Of a stretch of DNA of 10,813 bases, positions 1 to 6,503 are shown one piece after another (the first letter of the stretch is position 1; each line of letters opens with the position of its first letter). The stretch is from Pelagophyceae sp. CCMP2097 (Eukaryota > Sar > Pelagophyceae). A model generated the notes under the pieces. That model was not told the origin of the DNA and did no database searches. It saw only the letters and a program-made list of their open reading frames with translations. The DNA lies in the NCBI GenBank assembly GCA_026770575.1, contig MU657346.1, positions 83,479 through 94,291 of the forward strand, given 5' to 3'. Made by a program: the position numbers and the translations under genes.

Positions 1-324
1 TTCCGGGGTATATAGGCCGTGGCGCGTCCGTCGCGACACTCCTGGCCCCAGGGGACGTCGGTGCGCGGCTGGGCGGTGCCTCCTAGTTCGGAGTTTGAGA
101 GCAAAAACGGAGTTCGATCCGTTAACCGGAGCTAAGTCCGGCGAGGCTTTTTACACAAGCGGCTTAAAATTTATTCAGCGATCTCGGCTCGTTGTGCTCG
201 AAAAGCGCGTCTACTAGGAATTCCAAGTTGGTATAAACCGAACTCGGACCCTAAAATTCGGCCTCCTTGGATTTTTCCGTCGCAAAACATGGCCGACAGG
301 AAAAAGGACCCGGATTGGTTTTTT
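1..324. other. Intergenic stretch, nothing recognised
   Basis: No open frame here looks like a real protein on either strand, and no RNA gene or known repeat was recognised. The left end is GC-rich and the right end more mixed. A small inverted pair around 100-150 (CGGAG/CCGGAG-type words) is too weak to call. The stretch ends in a T-run directly before the outer hairpin of the foldback element. Confidence 0.5.
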
Positions 325-391
325 GAGGACTCGAAGGGCCCTTGCCGTTTAATCAACGTCAGTTTACGGCAAGGGCCCTTCGGGACCTTTT
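325..391. repeat. Outer terminal hairpin of the foldback arm
   Basis: Inverted halves at 325-348 and 366-391 form a stem of about 24 bp, with GGGCCCTTGCCGT and its complement at the heart and a 17-base loop (TTAATCAACGTCAGTTT). The halves are themselves partly palindromic (AAGGGCCCTT), so several alternative folds exist. The same hairpin recurs almost perfectly at 10495-10560. At 2252-2298 only the inner half and loop remain, which marks a truncated end there. Hairpins at element ends are known for several DNA transposon groups; which one applies here cannot be told. Confidence 0.8.
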
Positions 392-403
392 ATTGAAGGA
401 TTG

Positions 404-593
404 GGAAGTTCCACCCCCAATTAGAATAATCCCCAATTAGAATCGTTTCTGACCAATCAGGGAGCTTGGAAATATAATTTGTTCAGAAAAAGGGAATCCC
501 GTTGCTCTGATAGAGAAGAATATGTTCAGAAAAAGGTTGATTCTAATTGGGGGATTTCCGGGAAAGCCGATTCTAATTGGGGGTGGAACTTCC
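404..593. mobile_element. TA-target MITE, copy 1 (190 bp)
   Basis: The ends are inverted: GGAAGTTCCACCCCCAATT at 404 and its complement ending at 593. Subterminal repeats of the motif CCCCAATTAGAAT occur twice in each arm. The element sits inside the left foldback arm. The matching position in the minus arm (about 2240) is uninterrupted and reads TGAAGGATTACCAGGGG on the complementary strand, so this is an insertion. The flanks are now TG and TT, explicable as a decayed TA duplication. A second copy at 3423-3607 has intact TA flanks. TA targets are typical of Tc1/mariner-driven (Stowaway-like) MITEs; no transposase is encoded. Confidence 0.8.
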
Positions 594-607
594 TTCCAGG
601 GGCAATT

Positions 608-657
608 TTGTCTGTCCGTCCGTCTGTCCGTATGTCTGTCTGTCTGTCTGTCTGTCC
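608..657 (+). repeat. TGTC/CCGT tetranucleotide microsatellite
   Basis: This is a tetranucleotide tract made of TGTC units with CCGT and TATG variants. The same tract lies at the same place in the other two arms (2190-2226 inverted, 10606-10640), so it belongs to the repeat unit and was not gained locally. The tract differs in length and phase between copies, as expected for slippage. Confidence 0.9.
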
Positions 658-706
658 ACGGTTATATCCGTGAGGTTCCGCCTTTGGGAAGAAAAGGGCA
701 GCAACT

Positions 707-830
707 CGGCCGATTTAGCGATTGGTGGTTGATGCGATTGCTAAAATTGGGAGTGGAGGTCGAGCAGGAGCCTCATTGGAATCATCATAGTAGAAGTTTT
801 TGGTCGCAGGTTCGAATCTGGTCGGCCGCA
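707..830 (+). other. tRNA-like module of the left foldback arm, followed by an A-rich tail
   Basis: The ends CGGCCGA (707-713) and TCGGCCG are complementary, like a tRNA acceptor stem. TAGCGATTGGTGG near the start resembles a pol III A box. GGTTCGAATC at 809-818 matches the B box consensus GGTTCGANNCC. The A-to-B distance of roughly 90 bases is longer than in a mature tRNA, and the T stem has a mismatch, so this is not a functional tRNA gene. From 831 to about 890 the sequence is A-rich (repeated AAATAAAA-type words), like a SINE tail. Unusually for a tRNA-derived SINE, the tRNA-like part is at the 3' side of the unit and not at its 5' end. Confidence 0.7.
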
Positions 831-933
831 AATAAAACAAAAAAAGAAATAGCTCAATAAGAAATAAAAAATAAAAAATAAAGATAAGGGGGATTTGAAG
901 GTTCAGCGATTAGTTAAATAATTTTAATTATTT

Positions 934-1657
934 TTGGTTGGGGACAGTAGAATCCAACGCTTATGAGGCAACGGAACAATTTGACTTAGCGAATGTTTCG
1001 CATAGAGGAGCTCAAGCCCGATCGAACGGCGGCGTCCGCGCCCTCAAACTCGTCGCCGTCGTTGAGATGTGCCCAAGATGCGGGCTGGGGACAGTAGGAA
1101 TGAAGGTTGGGAAAACTTCGCATGTAGGCTCCTGGAGCAATGAGGGCGCGTGCGCGCGCGCCGGGCACTCGACCGGTCGCCGTGGCTGTGCGAGGAGCGC
1201 GGCGCGGCGATCCGCGCGTGCGACGCGCCCGCGCTGCTGCGGCACCGGCCGCGACGAGTCGAGCTTTCGACTGCCGCGCGTCGCAGCGCTTCGTGGTTGC
1301 CTTGCGCGCCGCTGGCGGCGCCGGCGGCGCGGCGCCGGTGATGGCCGCGGCAGCGAGCCACGGGGCTCTCGCCATGGCCGCCGCGCCGGCGGGCGGGTCG
1401 GCGTGCGCTGCGAATGCGCTCGCGCGATAAACGTCGTAGTCGCCTTGGTCGAGAATGCCTTAATCTCGGAGCGCTTTCAGCTCGCGCAGCTGGTTGTAAC
1501 CCCAGGCGCGAGCGCCACCGACAGCGCCGCCATCGCGACAGCCTCCGCGGATCCGGAGCCGCCCCCGCCGCTCGATTTGGAGGCGCCAACATTCAAACTC
1601 GATTATCTCGAAATCACCCCTCGCCACTAAGCGTTGCATTCTACTGTCCCCAGCCAC
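934..1657. mobile_element. 724-bp TIR element with captured GC-rich cargo
   Basis: The terminal inverted repeats are TGGGGACAGTAGAAT followed by CCAACGCTTA at 939-963 and the complement at 1628-1652, with 24 of 25 positions matching and weaker similarity extending outward to 934 and 1657. It is flanked by ATTT on both sides (930-933 and 1658-1661), while the uninterrupted minus arm at about 1995-2010 has a single copy of this word. That gives a likely 4-bp target duplication and an empty site. A second, diverged copy of the left end lies inside at about 1083-1130. The interior (1130-1620) is strongly GC-rich like the host genes, unlike the element's ends. No transposase was seen, so it is non-autonomous. 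Confidence 0.75.
1360..1503 (-). pseudogene. Captured gene fragment with SHOCT-like motif and in-frame stop
   Basis: Read on the minus strand, the frame gives QLRELKALRD, then a TAA stop (1462-1460), then GILDQGDYDVYRA in the same frame. The pattern (leucine-rich helix, then RD-x-GIL and an acidic/aromatic helix) resembles the SHOCT short C-terminal motif, usually of the form LxxLRDxGxLTxEEFxxxK. An Ala-rich sequence follows. The stop at the spot where a Lys or Gln is expected, and the lack of an intact frame around it, suggest a broken fragment of a host gene carried by the surrounding element. The SHOCT assignment rests on pattern only. The overlapping plus-strand frame 938-1630 is R/G-rich and less convincing. 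Confidence 0.4.
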
Positions 1658-1742
1658 ATTTACGTGGGCATTGCAATGGGATTTGTATGTATCCTTCGCT
1701 CGAAGTCGGGTCCTCCGTGTGCCTCCGGCGCGCTCTTGTAAA

Positions 1743-1929
1743 TAGTATTTTGTATACAAGGGGGGGTCAACGTGAAAAGGATCCCAGTCAGCGATAAATT
1801 TCTCGGGCTACAAACGAGGTTTGGGGCCACTTTTGGTCGCTACGGCGCGGGCTGGTGGCGGCGCGGTCCCCGACGAAGGAAGTTTGTTTGCGGGCTCGGT
1901 CCGCCGAGCGTGAATCCGCTTTCAAGAAT
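1743..1929. other. Unique centre of the foldback element
   Basis: This is the spacer between the two inverted arms. It contains TTTTGTATACAAG (partly palindromic) at its left edge, then moderately GC-rich sequence with no recognisable gene. It would be the loop if the whole element folded back. Confidence 0.5.
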
Positions 1930-2036
1930 ATTACAAGATCGCGCCGGAGGCACACGGAGGACCTGCAGGATACAGCCAAATCCCATTGCAATGACCACGT
2001 AAATAATTAAAATTATTTAAACTAATCAATGAATTT

Positions 2037-2140
2037 TGCGGCCGACCAGGTTTGAACCTGTGACCACCTCTTCTTCTATTATGATTCCAATGATTCCCAA
2101 TTTTAACGATCGCATTAACCACCAATCGTTGAATCGGCCG
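2037..2140 (-). other. tRNA-like module of the right foldback arm
   Basis: This is the inverted copy of the 707-830 module. Complementary ends are TGCGGCCGA at 2037 and TCGGCCG at 2134-2140. The B box-like sequence on the minus strand is GGTTCAAACC, with CAGGT/ACCTG complementary flanks that make this T-arm better paired than in the left copy. No long A-rich tail follows on its 3' side; the AT-rich segment is reached within about 25 bases. Confidence 0.7.
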
Positions 2141-2189
2141 AGTTGCTGCCCTTTTCTTCCCAAAGGTAGAACCTCGCGGATTTACCCGC

Positions 2190-2226
2190 GGACAGACAGA
2201 AGGACGGACGGACAGACGGACAGACA
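2190..2226 (-). repeat. GACA/TGTC microsatellite, right arm
   Basis: Plus-strand units are GACA and GACG, the complement of the TGTC tract at 608-657, at the equivalent place in the inverted arm. Confidence 0.85.
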
Positions 2227-2408
2227 AAATTGCCCCTGGTAATCCTTCAATCAAAGGACCCGAAGGACCCTTGCCGTAAACTGACGTTGATTAAACGGTG
2301 TGAAACTTGACAATATTTTCTTGTTATTGCGGATTTGCATGGGCGTTTTAAGTGAAATGAAGCCCATAACTTACAAAATGGAGCCCATAGCCTAAATTTT
2401 GGGCCTTA

Positions 2409-2669
2409 TTTCTCACCTCCACAGGGCACTAGGTCGGGCTCTGGTGTGGCCAGGGCCTACAGCCGGCCCCATCGAAGCGGCAGGGAGGCGGAACTCAAAC
2501 GAAGACAGCGGAAAACCACCTCAAACCAGCTTTTGGCGACGCTAAAATCGAGATTGCGCGTAGGGTACGCGAAAACAGGGAGAGTTCCGCCTCCAGCCCG
2601 ACACCTTGGGTCGGCCCGGACATGCCAAGCCACTCCAAGTCTCACCAAACGTCCTGGGGAGGTGAGAAA
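2409..2669. mobile_element. Small inverted-repeat element, 261 bp
   Basis: Outer inverted ends are TTTCTCACCTCCACAGG (2409-2425) and its complement at 2653-2669, with one mismatch in 17. A second, perfect inverted pair of 13 bp lies inside: GGAGGCGGAACTC at 2484-2496 and GAGTTCCGCCTCC at 2582-2594. The body is GC-rich with no convincing protein. Clear target duplications were not found. It could be a MITE or a GC-rich structured element; only one copy is in the window. Confidence 0.5.
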
Positions 2670-2700
2670 ATGAGCGGCAGTTTCATGTTGACCCCCCCTT

Positions 2701-3346
2701 GGGACCGGAAATCCCTTTTGCCAGGATTAACGTCGGTGTTGAGGATTGTAAACAAACATCGCATGGGTCATCCAAGATCGGGCCCATCTTCAGTGGGCGG
2801 CTCCAGGCCGCCCGTCCACAGGGTCCTCCAGTTCAAATGTCTTGCATGAGGTCGCTGGTTCGAGCCTGCTCGTTCACGTTTCTACTCCGCTTGGCATGCG
2901 AATTTGGCTGCTCGACCTGTACACGCGCCGTACATGTGAATATACTTCCCCCATTGTAAACCGGAATTCCCTTTTGCCAGGGCATACGTCAGTGACAGAT
3001 GGTGTCATAATTTCATGTCAACAGCCGCCCCTTGATGTGCAGTCTCGGCTGCTTCTTGGATCAAGTGGTTTTCACCCCTTGTAAACTGGGGGAAAGTATA
3101 TTCACATGCCATGTGACGGCGCGTGTACAGGACGAGCATCCAAATTCGCATGCCAAGCGGAGTAGAAACGTGAACGAGCAGGCTCGAACCCGCGACCTCA
3201 TGCAAGACATTTGAACTGGAGGGCCCATCGGACGGGCGGCCTGGAGCCGCCCACTGAAGATGGGCCCGATCTTGGATGACCCATGCGATGTTTGTTTATA
3301 ATCCTCAACACCGACGTTAATCCTGGCAAAAGGGAATTCCGGTCCC
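2701..3346. mobile_element. Second foldback element with about 260-bp arms
   Basis: The left arm (2701-2960) and right arm (3081-3346) are nearly identical inverted copies, with a loop of about 120 bases. Each arm contains GGTTCGAGCCT (B box-like) preceded by TCTTCAGTGGGCGG (loosely A box-like) and a GC-rich stem GGGCGGC..GCCGCCC, so it is again a tRNA-like module in a long inverted arm. The word CCGGAATTCCCTTTTGCCAG, which opens the arm near 2705, occurs again at 2961-2980 directly after the left arm, as if the unit had begun to repeat in tandem. Differences between arms are scattered point changes and small indels, including a 4-base difference near CACATG(GCAT)GTG. The open frames on both strands are by-products of the palindrome. 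Confidence 0.8.
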
Positions 3347-3422
3347 AGTGCCAGGAGCCAGATGAGAAGTGTATATGAACACATCACAATGCCATTTAAT
3401 TATTTTTATTATTTTTTTCATA

Positions 3423-3607
3423 GGAAGTCCTTTCCCCTATTGGATTCAGGGTCCCCTATTGGATTCCAACCTTCTTCTGAACTTTTTCACACTTTTGAAG
3501 CTCTTGGATTGGTGCAAAAAAGCTTTTTCTGAACAAATTGCATTTTCAAGCCCTCTCATTGTTCCGAATCCAATAGGGAGCAGAATCCAATAGGGGGCGG
3601 AACTTCC
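3423..3607. mobile_element. TA-target MITE, copy 2 (185 bp)
   Basis: The right end, read inward on the complementary strand, is GGAAGTTCCGCCCCCTATT; the left end is GGAAGTCCTTTCCCCTATT. Each arm repeats CCCCTATTGGATTC or a close variant. TA is present on both sides (3421-3422 and 3608-3609), the expected target duplication. Layout, size and GGAAGTTCC ends match the element at 404-593, although the subterminal motif differs (CTATTGGATTC versus CAATTAGAATC). The middle is AT-rich and noncoding. Confidence 0.8.
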
Positions 3608-3608
3608 T

Positions 3609-3684
3609 ATGCCGGATTCGAACAGGCGACCTTGGGCTGTTCCAAACAATATGCCGGATTCGAACCGGCGACCTCGGGCTGTTA
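3609..3684 (-). repeat. Tandem pair of tRNA 3'-half relics
   Basis: Two units with a 42-bp period (starting 3609 and 3651) share ATGCCGGATTCGAAC, then GGCGACCT and GGGCTGTT. On the minus strand the second unit reads GAGGTCGCCGGTTCGAATCC, a textbook variable loop plus T-arm with a 5-bp GCCGG/CCGGC stem. The first has a stem mismatch. No matching 5' half (acceptor, D-arm, anticodon stem) is found at 3685-3760, so no complete tRNA is called. The left unit abuts the MITE's TA target. Confidence 0.65.
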
Positions 3685-3969
3685 GTAGACACACATGTGT
3701 ACTCAGCTGCGGAGCAACAGGGGGCACAAGCGGTTGACGGTGGCACCTTTGAGTACACGCAACGAGCGCACTCGCTTTTACACTCGGAAGTGCAAAGCGA
3801 GGAAACGAAACGTCACGCTGAAGGTGATGCGCAAAACTAGGGGGTGAAGCCGGGAAACTGGACTTTCGGGAAAGTCTTTCGGGTCGTCTGAAAACCCGGT
3901 TGGTAAGCGTGCGAGGTGCGTAGAATTCCTCGCGCGAGCGCGCGAGGCAGGCGAGGCCGCCTTTCCCGG

Positions 3970-5353
3970 ATGCGCGACGGTGCGGCGGCGAGCGCGGCCC
4001 CCGGCGGCGGCGCCGAGCCGGGCGCGAGTCGGGTGCTGCGGCTGCCCTTTCCCGGCCGTTCGGCGCTGTGGCGCTTGGCCACAGGCCACGGCCGGTGCAT
4101 CCAGGGCGTCGACGGGGCGGCGACGCACCGCGGCACGCTGGCCTACAGCTTTGACTTCAAGCTTGCCGTCGGGACGCCCATTTTGGCGGCGGCGGACGGC
4201 GTCGTCGCCGCGGTGGTCGCGCACTTCCAACACGGCAGCGCAAAGCCGCAGCTCGCCGCGCGCGCCAACTTCATCGCCGTCAGGCACGCCGACGGCGCCT
4301 ACTCGCGCTACTACCATTTGCGGCCCGGCGGCGCCGTGGCGAACGTCGGCGATTCCGTGAAGGCGGGCCAACTTATCGCCTGGTCGGGAAACACGGGCTA
4401 CACGGGCGGCCCGCACCTCCACTTCGATGTTGTGAATGTCCTTCCCGAGGAGACGGCCACGCTCTCCGTCGTCGACCCGCCGCAGTGCCGGCGGGATTTC
4501 AATGCGGTGGCCGCTGCCTTCTCCTGCGACCTCCCGCCCACCCCTCGAACGCTCCGCCTCCGCATCATCAACGACGAGATGCCCCGCGACGACGAGTGCG
4601 TCGACTTAAAGGTCGCTGCTAGGCCTTACATTGCCCTCTTTAGGCCGTACATTGCCCTCTCGCAGCGCAACGCCAAACAAACGTTCGCTACCAACATCGA
4701 GCAGCTCGCGCGCCACGGCGCCGCCGCCGCGCTCATCTGGAACAACCACAACGGGTCAGTCTTGCAATACGGCCCCGCTTTTTCGATTTGGCTTGGGACG
4801 CTTTTTGACGCAGGCCGGAAGTCTTTGCCATGGGCGGCTCGGAGCGCCTGTCCAGCATCCCCGCCGTACTCATCAGCAAAGAGGACGGCTCCTGGTTGAA
4901 GCAGCAGTTGGCGGACCACGGCGAGATCCGCATCGCCATCGGTGAGCGCGGCCGAGGCAAAAGGCGCAGGCCCGCGCGAGGCCGCGGCGCCTTACGTGAT
5001 GCGCCGCACACGCGCTGCGTCTAGGCGCGCACGCGTCGGTGCTGCACGTCAAGACGCTCTCGGCGCTCGTGGCGAACCTGGTGCCGCCGGCGAAGACGCC
5101 CCTCTCGTTTAAGTACGGCCGAGACCTCAAGTGCGTGACCGGACCCTCAAAAGGCCACCCTCAAGACCCATCAAACGCGTGCCTCTGCGTTAGGTACGTG
5201 GCTCGGACGCTGCCAATAGCCTTTCTCATCGGGGCCGACGCGGTGGTACCCCAGCAGCCGCAGATCTATCCGCCCCTCACACTCCTCTGCAACACTGGCG
5301 GCAAGACGACCAAGAAGAAGACGGCGCCCGCAGACGCCCCGCAAACGCGCTGA
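3970..5353 (+). CDS. M23 (LytM-type) zinc metallopeptidase with PA domain, four exons
   Basis: Likely secreted or lumenal peptidoglycan- or peptide-cleaving endopeptidase. Exons: 3970-4754, 4814-4941, 5025-5130, 5194-5353; introns 59, 83 and 63 bp; 392 residues. The M23 core spans about residues 22-155: zinc ligands His53 and Asp62 (HRGTLAYSFDF), catalytic-type His116 (YYHL) and HLHF at 149-152. A protease-associated domain follows (about 230-325, GAAAALIWNN to IPAVLISKEDG); the first intron splits it, and removal restores the frame after NHNG. The tail is Lys-rich (KTTKKK). The third intron is in frame and least certain. The first ATG used is 3970. There is no signal peptide; a donor/acceptor pair at 3903-3950 (GGTAAGC to GGCAG) hints at an upstream exon or 5' UTR intron. 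M23 enzymes are chiefly bacterial, so ancient transfer is likely. Confidence 0.8.
4621..4662 (+). repeat. 21-bp tandem duplication inside the peptidase gene
   Basis: AGGCCTTACATTGCCCTCTTT is followed directly by AGGCCGTACATTGCCCTCTCG (three differences). It is in frame and encodes RPYIALF-RPYIALS just before the PA domain core. This looks like a recent slippage duplication that adds seven residues. Confidence 0.85.
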
Positions 5354-5503
5354 GATCCTTCGGGAGCGCCCCCGGACAAGGCAGAATCACGAGGACATGG
5401 CGTCACCTAAGATAAACTTTATGTATTCCCGCGTCAACTCGAAAATTTGCAAGTTGAAGGGCCTCTTGAGTCTTGGATTTCGACGAGACACGGTCCTTTC
5501 CCG

Positions 5504-6345
5504 ATGTGGTGGCGCGCGGCGCTGCTGCCGGCGGTGGCGCTGTCTCTGACGTCGCCGCTGACTTCCCACCTGTCGGCGCGCGTCGATCGCTTGAAGTGCC
5601 CATTCTTCCGGCGGCGGCTCGGCGATGCGGTCGAAGTTATAAAGTGGGCCGAGGCCCTCCGCGAGTGCGTCAAACACCGCAATACGGAGCCCCGTCGGAC
5701 CCCGCTTTTAGGTCGAGCACGTTTGTCGCGGCGCGCCACAAGAGTTTGCTGGGCCAGCTGGGCCCGCTCGTGTCGAACGTCTCGGTGGAGCCCGCGGCGG
5801 CGCCGGCGCTGGCTCTGGCTGACGTCCTCACATCGCTGCGATCGGACTTTGAGGACCGGCAATACTACACGACGGGGCGCCTGAGCGCGGATTTGTATGA
5901 CGCCGAGTGCTTTTTCGACTCTCCGGACTTTGATATGCCAGTCCGATCGACGCGCGCCTTTGCTTCCGCGCTGCGCGGCCTTTTCTTCGCGCCCCAGTCA
6001 AAGATCGAGCTCCTGGACATCCGCCTCGGGTTTGAGGAAAACACAGTCGTCGCCGAGTGGCGCCTCGAGGGCCGCCTGAAACTGCCGTGGCGGCCGTTGA
6101 TCAAGCCGTTCGTTGGCCGGACCACCTTCACAACCAACGCAGAGACGGGCCTCGTCGTCCAGCACGTCGAGGAGTGGTCCGTCTCCGCCCTCGACGCATT
6201 CATCTCGACGCTCCTGCCTTTCCTCTCCGACGCGCTCTCCGCCGCCGCGCCGCCCACGGAAATGCTTCTCGTCTCGGCCACGGACCCCGCGGCCAACCTG
6301 GAGCTCGCCCACCGCTTCCCGGCCCTCGGCGCGCCGCGGCAATGA
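5504..6345 (+). CDS. DUF2358-like (NTF2/SnoaL-fold) protein, two exons
   Basis: Exons 5504-5664 and 5712-6345 with a 47-bp intron (GTGCGTCAAAC to CGCTTTTAG, phase 2) give 264 residues. The spliced frame joins WAEALRE to SSTFVAARHK without a stop. Residues 1-24 (MWWRAALLPAVALSLTSPLT) form a hydrophobic leader, probably a signal peptide or first part of a plastid signal. Residues about 88-235 match the DUF2358 pattern: LRSDFEDRQ, then YDAECFFDSPDF, a helix, LLDIRLGFEENTVVAEWRL, LPWRP, and a closing strand with LVVQHVEEW. The family is found in cyanobacteria and plastid-bearing eukaryotes and its function is unknown. The peptidase gene ends 150 bp upstream on the same strand. The non-spliced ORF starting at 5473 is rejected because its first part lacks the leader and is Gly/Arg/Ala-rich. 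Confidence 0.75.
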
Positions 6346-6359
6346 CGCCGAAAGGCCAC

Positions 6360-6382
6360 GTGTGCGGCAGTGCGCCGCACAC
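6360..6382 (+). terminator. Hairpin just after the DUF2358-like gene
   Basis: Perfect 9-bp stem GTGTGCGGC / GCCGCACAC with a 5-base loop (AGTGC), starting 15 bases after the stop codon and followed by a pyrimidine-rich CTCCCTTCCCTG. It would form in the 3' UTR. A role in 3' end formation or stability is an inference from its position. Confidence 0.5.
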
Positions 6383-6503
6383 TCCCTTCCCTGTTATTGT
6401 TTAAATTATGTGATCTGTCTTCGAAGTGACGCCCTCCAGCCCACGGGGGTGCACAGGGATCACTTCATGCGTGAACGGCGCCATTTCGTCTCTTGTGATC
6501 GCG

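Larger units (their letters stand above)
325..2298. mobile_element. Composite foldback (long inverted repeat) element with tRNA-like arms
   Basis: The two ends are inverted copies of one arm. The plus arm runs 325-933 and resumes at 1658-1742; the minus arm is 1930-2298; a unique centre lies at 1743-1929. Reading inward, each arm has a terminal hairpin, the word GGGGCAATTTTG, a TGTC microsatellite, a tRNA-like module, an AT-rich segment (AAATAATTTTAATTATTT) and then a segment beginning ATTTACGTGG. The plus arm carries two later insertions (404-593 and 934-1657), both missing from the minus arm. The minus arm lacks the outermost half of the hairpin. No transposase is visible, so this would be a non-autonomous foldback or MITE-like element. 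Alternatively, two SINE-like units may have inserted head to head. The inverted arrangement is clear; the class is not. Confidence 0.75.

Noticed and set aside
608..657. CRISPR-like or telomeric repeat
   Set aside because: It is a simple tetranucleotide microsatellite that belongs to a dispersed repeat family; there are no spacers.
707..830. Functional tRNA gene
   Set aside because: The box spacing is too long, the T stem has a mismatch and no clear anticodon arm is seen. The unit is repeated inside transposable arms.
938..1630. Long plus-strand open frame of 230 codons
   Set aside because: It spans the inverted end and GC-rich interior of a TIR element, has no proper ATG start (it begins at TTG), and is Arg/Gly-rich through the middle as wrong frames in GC-rich DNA usually are.
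4755..4830. Apparent frameshift inside the PA domain
   Set aside because: A 59-bp GT-AG intron (4755-4813) restores the frame and gives the expected PA sequence around NHNG-PEVFAMGG.
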